In this document: one piece after another, positions 33,918 through 42,635 of the stretch
How the letters are laid out: each line of letters starts with the position of its first letter
Position numbering within the stretch: position 1 is the first letter of the stretch
Source of the DNA: Thiomonas sp. FB-Cd
Lineage (GTDB): Bacteria; Pseudomonadota; Gammaproteobacteria; Burkholderiales; Burkholderiaceae_C
DNA: 64,000 nt
Reading direction: 5' to 3'
Assembly: GCF_000733775.1 (NCBI RefSeq)
Contig: NZ_JPOE01000005.1
Coordinates: forward strand, 992,001 to 1,056,000
The notes under the pieces: model-generated
Told to the model about the DNA's origin: nothing
The model's database searches: none
Seen by the model: only the letters and a program-made list of their open reading frames with translations
Position numbers and translations under genes: made by a program

Positions 33918-34365
33918 CACGGCAAGGTCAATGCGATGCGCATGTGCAGACACTGCCATGGAGGACGGCCGGCGACCGTACTCGCCAGGAAGGCCCGTTG
34001 GAACGCGCCCGCCAGTCGCGAAGAAGAATGACCATTCGAAGGACGCGATTTACTGGCCTCGCCAGCGACGTGGGTTGGCACCTTGCACCGCGCTCGATGC
34101 CTGACAAGGCCCGTACATTGAACGGGTCGCTGCCTCCTCAGCGAGCAGCCTTTGGCCATGGCCCGAACGCGCGCCTGCGGACCCGGTTTGCGCGGGGCCT
34201 TAACATGTGGACACGGAGCCCTCAAGGCCCGCCCGTGCCGAACGGCACATAGAGCTTTGCAGGGCTATGGGATTGCAGCCGCATCCCGTGGTCCCGTGGG
34301 CTATACCACGCACGCGCGGCCCCAAGCCGTGTGCGCCCCTTCAAGCAATCGATGGAGTTCGAAAC
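33918..34365. other. No gene recognised
   Basis: About 450 bases between the PhzF-family stop and the SWIB start. The open frames in it have no motif and no ribosome site. It probably contains the SWIB promoter. Confidence 0.5.
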
Positions 34366-34665
34366 ATGGCAACTGCAAAACCGGCCGCAGCCAAGAAGGC
34401 ACCCGCCAAACCCGCGCGCGCGCCCAATCCGGCCTTCATGAAACCGCTGACGCCCAGCCCCCAGTTGGCAGCCGTCGTCGGCGCAGCCCCACTGCCGCGC
34501 ACCGAGGTGGTGAAGAAGGTTTGGGCGCACATCAAGGCCGCGAATCTTCAGGACGCGACCAACAAGCGCATGATCAACGCGGACGACAAGCTCAAAGCTG
34601 TGTTCGGCAAGCCCCAGGTCACCATGTTCGAAATGACCAAGCTGCTCAACGCGCATTTGAAATAA
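34366..34665 (+). CDS. SWIB/MDM2-domain protein
   Basis: A 99-residue basic protein. Residues 1-25 are an Ala/Lys/Pro tail like those of histone H1-like proteins (MATAKPAAAKKAPAKPARAP). Residues 30-98 form a SWIB domain (PSPQLAAVVGAAPLPRTEVV then VWAHIKAANLQDATNKRMIN and a C-terminal FEMTKLLNAHL). SWIB proteins occur in Chlamydiae and Betaproteobacteria and may bind DNA. A long hairpin follows at 34761. Confidence 0.92.
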   Translation: MATAKPAAAKKAPAKPARAPNPAFMKPLTPSPQLAAVVGAAPLPRTEVVKKVWAHIKAANLQDATNKRMINADDKLKAVFGKPQVTMFEMTKLLNAHLK

Positions 34666-34760
34666 CCCCGGAGCGGTGGCGCCAAGACCGCCCCACGCTC
34701 AACGAGCCTTGCACCGGCGACGCCGGACCCTTCAGAAGTTGGGGGTGGCGCGCGGCACCG

Positions 34761-34809
34761 AGCCCTTCGATGCCGCGCGTGCGATGCTCACGCGCGGCAT
34801 CGAAGGGCT
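34761..34809. terminator. Perfect 21-bp inverted repeat after SWIB
   Basis: The arms 34761-34781 and 34789-34809 are exact reverse complements (core CTTCGATGCCGCGCGTG and its complement) with a 7-base loop. It may be a bidirectional terminator between SWIB and the PIN toxin gene, but the T-run is missing. The rest of 34666-34996 shows no gene. Confidence 0.6.
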
Positions 34810-34996
34810 GCGCCGGATGCGATTGGATTGACCGCACGGCGAACTTTCTTCGCATGCGGCCGCTCAAAGACGTCAAGCGCAGCGACAAAACTGTTCTCGC
34901 CCGATAAAGTCGCAAACATTGCTCAAGCCTTTATGCGGTTCGGCGGCAGCTCGATTTGGACGGCCCTCCACAGAAAGTCGAAAACAGCTGCGGCGA

Positions 34997-35578
34997 TCAG
35001 AACCACTTCACGCTTGGATCATTTCTTGGAGGAGCCGCATGTTCTTTCTTCCGAGAAAGCAGCTTCCGTTCATCGCAGGCGGCAAGTGAAGCCATTTCAG
35101 CTGCCTTTAGCACGTCTTCCGCGGACGCAATGATTTTCCTTCGTTCCAACTCTTGAAGGAATGGACGTGTCGTCAACAAAGACACGTTCTCTGGCAACAC
35201 AAAGGTCTTCTTTGCGATACCGTTATCCTCAAAAAGCAAGAGTGCGTAATCGTTCGGGTGTGTACTGTAGTAATCCTCTAGAACGATCTTCAAAGATTGC
35301 TCACCTGGATCAACACGCAACGATCGCAAGGTCTCGGCGTTTTGCGGAACCCCTGTATCGATCTTTTTAAGCAACCCGCCGCTAACACCGACTTGATCCT
35401 TGATGAAATCAAGCGCAAGCTGGTTCCCGAGATATTGGGAACCAGCTCGAAGCTCTTCAATCACCATATCAGTGATATAAACAGGAAGCCCAGGCTTCAG
35501 GAAAAGGTCGAGCCGTCTTGCGTAAGCCAGTGTTTTCAGCGGTCCGGTGTCCGTGACAATGATTGCGCAAGTGGTCAT
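34997..35578 (-). CDS. PIN-domain-like toxin
   Basis: A 193-residue protein whose N-terminus reads CAIIVTDTGPLKTLAYARRL with the first metal-binding Asp10, then VYITDMVIEELRAGSQYLG with the next acidic residues, and HPNDYALLLFEDNGIAK with the third. This is the PIN nuclease order, although the C-terminal 60 residues extend beyond a typical VapC. It overlaps the antitoxin gene by four bases. The base composition is clearly AT-richer than its neighbours, which points to transfer. The likely action is RNA cleavage. Confidence 0.7.
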   Translation of the reverse strand: MTTCAIIVTDTGPLKTLAYARRLDLFLKPGLPVYITDMVIEELRAGSQYLGNQLALDFIKDQVGVSGGLLKKIDTGVPQNAETLRSLRVDPGEQSLKIVLEDYYSTHPNDYALLLFEDNGIAKKTFVLPENVSLLTTRPFLQELERRKIIASAEDVLKAAEMASLAACDERKLLSRKKEHAAPPRNDPSVKWF

Positions 35579-35922
35579 GCCGTATGACCGAACCGATCGA
35601 CCATGTCACCAAAGTTTTTCTGCATCGCCGCCGTCTCTGGCAAAGAAAGCCGAGGCAGCGGGAATCCCGCTTGAATGGTCATCAGAGCCAAGGTCTCGAC
35701 ATCGTCGAGATGGAGTTCCTTCATGGCATTGTGTTCTGAAATTTGCCCAAGACTGTACTTGAACAGGATTTCGTAATTACCGGATAACGGGCTGCTTTCG
35801 TTGCGAACGTAGCCTTCCAGCAATTGCCGAATGATGGCATTCACCGAAGTATCGGTTCGAGCGGCCACAACTTTGGCCTGAGACAAAAGCTCATCAGGAA
35901 TCGCCACCGTGAAATTTGCCAT
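35575..35922 (-). CDS. Ribbon-helix-helix antitoxin of the PIN pair
   Basis: A 115-residue protein starting MANFTVAIPDELLSQAKVVA followed by ARTDTSVNAIIRQLLEGYV, a canonical CopG/VapB-like ribbon-helix-helix. A longer C-terminal helical part (EHNAMKELHLDDVETLALMT) probably binds the toxin. The start at 35922 has GAGGTG upstream. The gene precedes and overlaps the toxin start. Confidence 0.82.
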   Translation of the reverse strand: MANFTVAIPDELLSQAKVVAARTDTSVNAIIRQLLEGYVRNESSPLSGNYEILFKYSLGQISEHNAMKELHLDDVETLALMTIQAGFPLPRLSLPETAAMQKNFGDMVDRFGHTA

Positions 35923-36120
35923 CTTCGCACCTCGATGCATGTTTACGCATTACACCCAAACAAGTATAGTGGATTGGTTGGCTCCTCGCAGCCAACTATC
36001 ATTGGTGTTTGCGACTTTGATGTACTGTTCGTGACTTTAATTGCGGGGAACAAAAACAGAAATTGCCGCAACGCCTAAAATGGATCCGTTGACAGTCCAC
36101 GTGCGCAAGGCAGGTTTGTG

Positions 36121-36645
36121 ATGCAAGCAGCAATCAAGAAATGGTCAGCCCTCGTTGTGCTGGCGGCAATCGCGCTCGCCGGCTATCTGGCGTGGAACGC
36201 CCTCGATCACGACCCGAAGGCTCCCGACGTCAATTTCGCCTTGCTTGATGGCAAGACCATCACCTCGCAAGACCTGCGTGGCAAGGTGGTCCTCGTCAAC
36301 TTCTGGGCCACGAGCTGCACCACTTGCGTCGGCGAAATGCCCCGCATGGTGAAGACGTTCGACCGTTTCGCGCCCAAGGGGTTCGAGCTGGTGGCGGTGT
36401 CGATGAGCTATGACCGGCCGGACTACGTGAAGACCTTCGCAACGTCCGGCCCCTTGGGTGCGCTACCGTTTCCGGTGGCGATGGACACATCAGGCAATAT
36501 TGCAAAGTCCTTCGGTGACGTGCGACTGACGCCGACGAGCTTCTTGATCGACAAGTCCGGCAATATTGTCAAGCAGTACGTGGGCCCGCCGAATTTCAAC
36601 GAGTTGCACACCCTCATTTCGCAGCTGCTCGCCAAACAGGCCTGA
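36121..36645 (+). CDS. TlpA-family membrane-anchored thioredoxin-like protein
   Basis: A 174-residue protein: an N-terminal membrane anchor (about 9-27, SALVVLAAIALAGYLAW) and a periplasmic AhpC/TSA-Redoxin fold with VVLVNFWATSCTTCVGEMPR, giving a CxxC of Cys66-Thr-Thr-Cys69, and the cis-Pro loop RLTPTSFLI. TlpA proteins reduce disulfides in cytochrome maturation and copper delivery. A GTG at 36118 immediately precedes the ATG and could also start it. A hairpin follows at 36667. Confidence 0.9.
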   Translation: MQAAIKKWSALVVLAAIALAGYLAWNALDHDPKAPDVNFALLDGKTITSQDLRGKVVLVNFWATSCTTCVGEMPRMVKTFDRFAPKGFELVAVSMSYDRPDYVKTFATSGPLGALPFPVAMDTSGNIAKSFGDVRLTPTSFLIDKSGNIVKQYVGPPNFNELHTLISQLLAKQA

Positions 36646-36666
36646 GTTAGCGTGTCCCGGAGTCTC

Positions 36667-36700
36667 CTGTTGCGGGAAAGCCCGAGCCTTCCCGCAACAG
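36667..36700 (+). terminator. Hairpin after the TlpA-family gene
   Basis: CTGTTGCGGGAA (36667-36678) and TTCCCGCAACAG (36689-36700) form a perfect 12-bp stem with a 10-base loop, 21 bases after the stop. There is no T-run. Confidence 0.6.
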
Positions 36701-37099
36701 GGCCTTGCGTGGCGGCCTTGGATTTCTGCGGAGTTTCGCCTCAGGTGGCATGAGATTTGGCCGCCGAAACATGGCCACTCACGCACACAGGTACGCTAGG
36801 GCTCGCGCTCTGCTGCCGCAAGGGCCCCGCGCATGGGAAGGGAAAATCCAACCGGCCATGATCGTGCGTTGCACCTTCGATCGGGGCATCGGGTCCTCGT
36901 GCGCAGGTGCAATTCGGCGGTGTGCGTGAAGACGGCGGCGGCTTGCCCCGGAGAGACGGCCTTGCGCTGACCCGGCCCTTCCCTCGACCAGCGCGCCGAG
37001 GCACCTCGGCCGCAAAGTGCAACACTGCCGCCCTCACATGCCATGGGGTTCTTGCTCGGCATGCTGGGGAAAACCCCGATAAACGGCTACGATAGCCGC
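36701..37099. other. No gene recognised
   Basis: About 400 bases before lipB. Minus-strand frames here are Arg/Pro-rich shadows without motifs. It presumably carries the lipB promoter. Confidence 0.5.
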
Positions 37100-37933
37100 A
37101 TGGAATCGTCAATCCGCCGCGACCTGCGTACGACGCCTGAAAACTTGAACAGCAACGACGAACCCCGCCAAACCGCTGCAACGGTGCCACCGTGCGCGGA
37201 TCAGCAGGCGTTGGCATTGGCCTTGGCAAAGCCAGCCCAAAATCTTGCCGCTGGGCTGCTCGTACGCAATCTTGGCCTTCAGGCCTATCGCCCAACCTGG
37301 GACGCCATGCGTGCGTTTACAGCCGCGCGCCAGACAACCACGCCAGACGAAATCTGGCTGGTCGAACACTTCCCCGTTTACACGCTGGGTCAAGCGGGAA
37401 ACCCGCAGCACCTCCTTGATTCCCATGACATCGAGGTGGTGCAAACCGACCGCGGTGGCCAAGTGACGTACCACGGACCGGGTCAGGCCGTGGTGTACGT
37501 CCTGATCGACATCCGGCGCCGCGGCTGGATGGTGCGCGAGACGGTACACCGCCTGGAAGAGGCGGTACTCCGCACCTTGGCCCGATTGGGCGTTGTCGGG
37601 GTGCGGCGCCCCGGCGCTCCTGGCATCTACCTGGGCGCCCCTCATCCCCGTGCCGGCGCCAAGATTTCCGCGCTGGGTTTGAAGGTGCGTGGCGGCTGCA
37701 CCTATCATGGGGTCGCCATCAACGTGGACATGGATCTCTCCCCCTTCAGCGGCATCAATCCCTGCGGCTACCCTGGACTGGAAACCGTGGACTTGGCTTT
37801 GCTCGGCGTGCATACGCGCGCGGATGCAGTGGGCATGTGCTTTGCGACGGAGTTGGCGATGCTGGCCGAATCTGCTGCCAGTGCGCGCGCACCAGCGCCA
37901 TTACACATGGATCACACTGCACCTACCCCATGA
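37100..37933 (+). CDS. lipB: Octanoyl-[ACP]:protein N-octanoyltransferase
   Basis: A 277-residue LipB with [38 protein letters not shown] containing the catalytic Lys, and [13 protein letters not shown] with the acyl-accepting Cys. It moves the octanoyl group from ACP to lipoyl domains. The usual family start would correspond to about residue 54 (VRNLGLQAY), so roughly 50 N-terminal residues are extra. No internal ATG with a ribosome site replaces it, so the extension may be real. Its stop overlaps the lipA start by four bases. Confidence 0.93.
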   Translation: MESSIRRDLRTTPENLNSNDEPRQTAATVPPCADQQALALALAKPAQNLAAGLLVRNLGLQAYRPTWDAMRAFTAARQTTTPDEIWLVEHFPVYTLGQAGNPQHLLDSHDIEVVQTDRGGQVTYHGPGQAVVYVLIDIRRRGWMVRETVHRLEEAVLRTLARLGVVGVRRPGAPGIYLGAPHPRAGAKISALGLKVRGGCTYHGVAINVDMDLSPFSGINPCGYPGLETVDLALLGVHTRADAVGMCFATELAMLAESAASARAPAPLHMDHTAPTP

Positions 37934-38898
37934 ACGATCTGCCCGACCCCAACGCGAAACAAAAAGGTCAATCCAAGACTGCGCGCATCCCAATCAAGAT
38001 CGCCGTTGATGGTCCGGCGCTGAAGAAGCCGCAATGGATTCGGGTCAAGGCCGCCGCACCGTCATCGCGCTTTTACGAGATCAAGAACCTGTTGCGTGAG
38101 CGCAAGCTGGTGACCGTATGCGAGGAAGCGTCCTGCCCGAACATTGGGGAATGCTTCGGCCACGGCACAGCAACCTTCATGATCATGGGGGACAAATGCA
38201 CCCGCCGCTGCCCCTTCTGTGACGTTGGCCATGGCCGCCCTGACCCGCTTGACCCGGAGGAGCCAGGTAATCTGGCCCGCGCCATCGCCGCGCTCAAGTT
38301 GCGCTATGTGGTGGTCACGAGCGTGGACCGCGACGACTTGCGCGATGGCGGGGCGCAGCACTTCGTGGACTGCATCCGGGCCACGCGCGAGCTATCGCCA
38401 TTGACTCAAATTGAGGTGCTGGTGCCCGACTTCCGCGGCCGACTGGACAAGGCGCTCGACAGGTTCGACCACGGGCTTCCCGACGTCATGAACCACAATC
38501 TCGAAACCGTGCCGCGCCTCTACAAACAGGCCCGGCCAGGCGCCGACTACGCGCATTCGCTCGAGCTGCTTGCGGCGTTCAAAGCGCGCCATCCCGGCAT
38601 CCCCACCAAGAGCGGGTTGATGGTGGGGCTGGGCGAAACGGATGAGGAAATCCTTCAGGTCATGCGCGACATGCGCGCGAACCACATCGACATGCTCACA
38701 ATTGGCCAGTATCTTGCCCCCAGTGGCCACCACCTGCCCGTTGCCCGCTACGTGCCGCCCGAGACGTTTGCCATGTTCGAGCGCGAGGCTCGCTCCATGG
38801 GATTCATGCATGCCGCCGTGGGTCCTCTTGTGCGTTCAAGTTACCACGCTGACCAGCAGGCTCACGACGGGGGCCTATTTGTCAACATAGCGAAGTGA
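37930..38898 (+). CDS. lipA: Lipoyl synthase, 3' end provided by inserted DNA
   Basis: A 322-residue radical SAM enzyme. The auxiliary cluster cysteines are Cys64, Cys69 and Cys75 ([13 protein letters not shown]), and the radical SAM cluster cysteines are Cys90, Cys94 and Cys97 (KCTRRCPFC). [14 protein letters not shown] near the end contains the RSSY motif with the serine ligand. It inserts sulfur into octanoyl groups made by LipB. From 38880 onward the coding sequence runs into the transposon terminus, so the last six residues and the stop (VNIAK region) are of foreign origin. The enzyme should still be functional because RSSY is intact. Confidence 0.95.
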   Translation: MNDLPDPNAKQKGQSKTARIPIKIAVDGPALKKPQWIRVKAAAPSSRFYEIKNLLRERKLVTVCEEASCPNIGECFGHGTATFMIMGDKCTRRCPFCDVGHGRPDPLDPEEPGNLARAIAALKLRYVVVTSVDRDDLRDGGAQHFVDCIRATRELSPLTQIEVLVPDFRGRLDKALDRFDHGLPDVMNHNLETVPRLYKQARPGADYAHSLELLAAFKARHPGIPTKSGLMVGLGETDEEILQVMRDMRANHIDMLTIGQYLAPSGHHLPVARYVPPETFAMFEREARSMGFMHAAVGPLVRSSYHADQQAHDGGLFVNIAK

Positions 38899-38940
38899 AT
38901 GGAAAATTAGCGAAGTGGATGGAAAATTAGCGATAAGAAC
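38880..38940. mobile_element. Probable Tn7-like transposon terminus with overlapping transposase-binding repeats
   Basis: TGTCAACATAGCGAAGTG begins at 38880 inside lipA. It is followed by TAGCGAAGTGRATGGAAAAT at 38889-38908 and 38909-38928 and the start of a third unit (TAGCGATAAG). A TGT end plus immediately repeated roughly 20-bp units is the architecture of Tn7-type ends, where TnsB binds overlapping sites. A TnsE-like gene starts 83 bases later. No matching opposite end was found by eye in the window. No gene is seen in 38899-39022. Confidence 0.6.
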
Positions 38941-39022
38941 GCTGTTTCGGACGCACCCGTCTTCTTCGCCTAACGGCCGCATTCCGCCTCGCTTTGACCA
39001 CTGACAGCACCCGGCAAAACAC

Positions 39023-40600
39023 GTGGGCGACTTGCAGATCAGCGCATTTCCTCAGGGCGATGGCCTCTGGAGGGTCGATTGGTTCGGCGGTGTGCAGTTC
39101 CCGAACCGCGTACTCCGCCGAACTCAGCCATCAGTCTTCGTTCACCTCTCGAAGGTCACCGACCCGGCGGTGCTGGCGGATCCGATGGCGCCCGTCAGCG
39201 CGTTATCGACCCTGCCCTGGCAGAAACAGTTCAAGTGCTGGATCTCGGTCGGTGCCACGATGCTGTTGCGCATTGGCGACCTCTGGTCCAACCAACGTTT
39301 CATCGCGTCACCTGAACACGAGGTCGAGACTTTCGAGAAGGTAAGCATCGACCGTTCGACAGCCAAGCTGCTCAAGGTTGGGCACAGCGACGATCAGGGC
39401 AACTTCTTGTTGCCTGCGGCCGAGCATCCATGGCACATGGCCAACACCCACTCCTACTGCGTCCGCGTGGCCTTGGCCAACGGTCGGAGTCTAGCCATCC
39501 CCTGCATGGAGCTGGCGCGCTTCTATTTCGGTTCGTCGAGCCCGCTGCTGAGTACACTGTTCCTCCCTCCCTTCGATCGCACGAAGCTGTACTCCAGCGT
39601 GCAGCTCGATGGATTCTTCGGTGAGGATGTCGTATTGGACCTTGCCGAGGGCATTCCCAAGGAATCGGCGCAGGATATCGGCCGCATCGCAGCCAGCAAG
39701 CAGGCAAGCAATGCCGCTGCCATGATCGGCGTATCCCTATTGCGGCAGGCACCGGAAGGGCTCGACGACATCTACCCGCAATGCGTGTTCCCCTTCGACG
39801 GAGAAACGACGCTCAAGGCATCGGGCAAATGGTTGCCGCTCGGCTCGCAGCAGCGCTCGACTTTCCTCGTCTACCGGCTGCGCTCCTGCTCTTACCCATT
39901 TCCGTTCGACACCTTGAAATTTCGAACGTCTGGACAGAGGCGCCGACCGTGGAAACCCGCAGTGTCAGGCGGGAGCACGGCAGGATCCCCTCGTCGCTCA
40001 GGCGCCCCCAACGCCAAGGAGCCTACCTTGCGCGAGCGAGATGCATCAGGGGCGTTGGCTCCGCGCACTCGGCGCGCGTTCCGCGAGGTCAAGTTCCCGG
40101 ACCTGGCAAACAAGCGCATCTGGAGCGAGGTGCCACTCGATGCCAGCTCTGTGCCGATCGGCTCGCGAGGAGCGGCGGCCGTCGCCGATCTGGCCGTGGG
40201 TCAGCCTGGTTCCGTTCAGCGGATTCGGTCGGTCACCTTGGTCGAGGCGCTCGGCCAACCTGATGGGCCACCGGCGTTTCTGCGGCCTGCGATCGAACGT
40301 CTCAGGCGTCTGAAACGGCTCAACGTGACACTGCTCACGGCAAGCGTGGATGACGGGTGGACGGTGCCGGTTCCCTACACAGCAAGTGAGGATGGCGAAA
40401 TTCCACCGGAGGTCTTCATCGACGACGGCGGCGGCAGCCCGCGCATCCGCCGTGTTGCCGCGTTTCTAATCCACGAGGGACGTCGGCAGGCGAATGTGGT
40501 CATAGAAGAGCGCGAAACTGGTGCGTTTTACGTTGACGGCGAAGCAGTTGAGCAAATTCTTTCGGAGTTGCACGTCCACGTCCAGATCCCTCACCAGTAG
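39023..40600 (+). CDS. TnsE-like Tn7-family target-selection protein, probably C-terminally truncated
   Basis: A 525-residue protein starting with GTG. Three regions align by eye with recalled Tn7 TnsE. SYCVRVALANGRSLAIPCME followed by LARFYFGSSSPLLS resembles the IPQLELAR segment. VFPFDGETTLKASGKWLPLG resembles the CFSFD segment before the linker. GGGSPRIRRVAAFLIHEGRR followed by QANVVIEERETG resembles GSPRVIKAVGVQRNG in the structured C-terminal domain. TnsE is expected to continue about 70 residues past this point, and an IS5 fragment lies just beyond, so the C-terminus may be lost. In Tn7, TnsE binds the sliding clamp and directs insertion into replicating plasmids. No tnsABCD is present. 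Confidence 0.6.
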   Translation: MGDLQISAFPQGDGLWRVDWFGGVQFPNRVLRRTQPSVFVHLSKVTDPAVLADPMAPVSALSTLPWQKQFKCWISVGATMLLRIGDLWSNQRFIASPEHEVETFEKVSIDRSTAKLLKVGHSDDQGNFLLPAAEHPWHMANTHSYCVRVALANGRSLAIPCMELARFYFGSSSPLLSTLFLPPFDRTKLYSSVQLDGFFGEDVVLDLAEGIPKESAQDIGRIAASKQASNAAAMIGVSLLRQAPEGLDDIYPQCVFPFDGETTLKASGKWLPLGSQQRSTFLVYRLRSCSYPFPFDTLKFRTSGQRRRPWKPAVSGGSTAGSPRRSGAPNAKEPTLRERDASGALAPRTRRAFREVKFPDLANKRIWSEVPLDASSVPIGSRGAAAVADLAVGQPGSVQRIRSVTLVEALGQPDGPPAFLRPAIERLRRLKRLNVTLLTASVDDGWTVPVPYTASEDGEIPPEVFIDDGGGSPRIRRVAAFLIHEGRRQANVVIEERETGAFYVDGEAVEQILSELHVHVQIPHQ

Positions 40601-40739
40601 GCCTACGCTACCGGTTCTGGAACTGTGGTGCCACGCCTAACAGGCTGCTGAAATACCTGGCGCGACGCTCGGCCTCCGAAGGGGCTGGCGCGTTGTCGTA
40701 GTAGACCCACGACGATCCATTCCATGGCGCGGCCCCGAC

Positions 40740-40909
40740 ACGTTTACCGAAGGTTTGTTCACGATGCGTCGCCTGGACGACTTCGTGCATGCGAACCATC
40801 CGCTGCGAAGGGTCCGCGCCATGGTCAACGAAGCGTTGGTCAAGATGGACGAGCTATTCTCCAAGATGTACGAAGCCGATATCAAGGGTGGCCGCCCGCC
40901 CGAGTTCGA
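40740..40909 (+). pseudogene. N-terminal fragment of an IS5-family transposase
   Basis: In frame from about 40755 it reads LFTMRRLDDFVHANHPLRRV then RAMVNEALVKMDELFSKMYE and ADIKGGRPP, the well-conserved N-terminal domain of IS5/IS1182-type transposases. Homology ends abruptly at 40909. It is not related to the intact IS5-family element at 44205. Confidence 0.75.
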
Positions 40910-40956
40910 CATATTTTTGCGTAAGTCGTCGCCCCTGCAAAGCCCCGCCAACCCGC

Positions 40957-41083
40957 ATGACTGCTCAACAGGACGGGCAATGGCGGTTCAGCGAACCGCT
41001 GCGCGTCAAGGGCCGGTTCGTGCGCCTGCAGCCGAAGGCGGCCACGCTCGACCAAAGCCCCTCGCTCATCCTGCGCGGCGCTA
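40957..41083 (+). pseudogene. Possible N-terminal fragment of a GNAT acetyltransferase
   Basis: MTAQQDGQWRFSEPLRVKGR followed by FVRLQP resembles the first strands of GNAT acetyltransferases (GRFVRLEPL). The frame runs straight into the IS630 left end. The sequence beyond the IS gives no clear continuation. The assignment is weak because the piece is so short. Confidence 0.25.
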
Positions 41084-42203
41084 TAGACTCGGCACGAATT
41101 ATCCGGGAACTTTAAGGTGCAGAGCGCGTCACGCCGCGCATGGAAACAGAAGACGCCCGCAAGCAGTCGCGAGAAGTACTGCACGAGAGACGAAAGCAAG
41201 TCATCCGCATGCACCGCAAAGGCATGCCGGTGATGCAGATCGTTGAGCACAGTGGTCTGAGTTGGTACGCCGTGAACACGGCGATCACCCTTTATGCGAC
41301 ATCGGGGGCTGCAGCGCTCAAGCCTGCTGTGCGCGGCCAGAAGCCGGGCAGTCGGCGCAGCTTGAGCGAGCCGCAGGAGCGCACGATTCAGCAGATCATC
41401 TGCGACAAGCGCCCCGAACAACTGAAGATGGAATTTGCGCTATGGAACCGGGCTGCGGTCATGCAGTTGGTTGAACGCGAATGCGGCATCAAGTTGTCGG
41501 TGCGCGGCGTTGGCAACGATCTCAAGCGCTGGGGATTCACCCCGCAAAAGCCGATCAAGAAGGCGTATGAGCAGCGTCCAGAAGCCGTACAAGCCTGGCT
41601 GGACGATGAATACCCGGCCATCGAACAACGCGCCAAGTCCGAGGGTGCCGAGATTCACTGGGGCGACGAAACCGCGGTCGTGAATACCGACGTGCGTGGC
41701 CGCTGCTACGCACCGGCTGGGAAAACACCGGTGACCTTTGCGGTCGGTGGCACACGCCAGAAACTGTCGATGATCGCCACTGTCACCAACCAGGGCACGA
41801 CACGCTGGATGATCATTGACGAGGCGTTCAACTCAGACAAGCTCATTGCGTTTTTGGAAGCCTTGATCAAGGACGCCGGAAAAAAGGTGTTCCTGATCCT
41901 CGACAACCTGCGTGTCCATCACAGCAAGCCGGTCAAGGCTTGGGTCGAGGCGCATCAGGACAAGATTGAGTTGTTCTATCTGCCCAGCTACAGCCCGGAA
42001 CTCAACCCTGAAGAACGGCTCAATGCCGATTTGAAACAGGCGCTTTATACGAAGGTGCCGGTGCGCACCAAGGCCAAGCTGAAAGCCGCTGCAACCGAGC
42101 ACATGCAGACGTTGGAGAAATCACCCGAGCGGGTAAAAAAGTTCTTCCAGGATGCACGTGTGAAATATGCAGGATGAATCACGGATAAATCAGGCCGAAT
42201 CAA
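41084..42203 (+). mobile_element. Complete IS630-family insertion sequence
   Basis: The 1120-bp element has imperfect terminal inverted repeats (left TAGACTCGGCACGAATTATC, right end reading inward TTGATTCGGCCTGATTTATC) and is flanked by the TA target duplication typical of the family (41082-41083 and 42204-42205). It carries one intact transposase gene. Confidence 0.85.
41140..42177 (+). CDS. IS630-family transposase
   Basis: A 345-residue transposase: an N-terminal helix-turn-helix (RKGMPVMQIVEHSGLSWYAV), a winged helix with LSVRGVGNDLKRWGFTPQKP, and a DDE catalytic domain with HWGDETAVV, VFLILDNLRVHH and YSPELNPEERLNADLK. It appears intact and may be active. It shares about two thirds of its residues with the broken copy at 59971-61026. 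Confidence 0.95.
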   Translation: METEDARKQSREVLHERRKQVIRMHRKGMPVMQIVEHSGLSWYAVNTAITLYATSGAAALKPAVRGQKPGSRRSLSEPQERTIQQIICDKRPEQLKMEFALWNRAAVMQLVERECGIKLSVRGVGNDLKRWGFTPQKPIKKAYEQRPEAVQAWLDDEYPAIEQRAKSEGAEIHWGDETAVVNTDVRGRCYAPAGKTPVTFAVGGTRQKLSMIATVTNQGTTRWMIIDEAFNSDKLIAFLEALIKDAGKKVFLILDNLRVHHSKPVKAWVEAHQDKIELFYLPSYSPELNPEERLNADLKQALYTKVPVRTKAKLKAAATEHMQTLEKSPERVKKFFQDARVKYAG

Positions 42204-42205
42204 TA

Positions 42206-42635
42206 GGATGCATCGGCGGTGATGGCGATGCGGAGACGGCGTACTGGGCCGTGGCCGAAATTCCCGAGGCATTGGTGTCTCTGCGGCAACACTGCGAGCT
42301 GCGTCGGAGACAACCTTAGAGCAAGGCACACCAACCCGCGGCCGATTCAACGAAGGAATCGCTGCCGCATATTCAAATGAATCGAGCCACCTCTGTCGAG
42401 GCGACGCCGTCGGCTGGAGTCGTCGGTTCAGAGTTGTTGCAAGGACTGCGGCGACCGCTGCAAGCGGGGGTTAACGATATGGCCTACGCCAATCCAGTCC
42501 CGCGCCCTTCGCTATTTGGTCTCATCCTCTTCGCCATACTTATAGCAGGCATGGCGTCGTGATTTGCCAAAGAAACAACATACTGTACAATTCAACAGTT
42601 TTACATCGGAATGTATTGTAAGAAAATCAGAAATC
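42206..42635. other. No gene recognised; promoter region of the Panacea locus
   Basis: Frames here lack motifs. A 61-residue frame at 42377-42562 ends in a hydrophobic stretch (LFGLILFAILIAGMA) but has no ribosome site or family. The AT-rich last 70 bases probably hold the promoter of the toxin-antitoxin locus. Confidence 0.45.
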
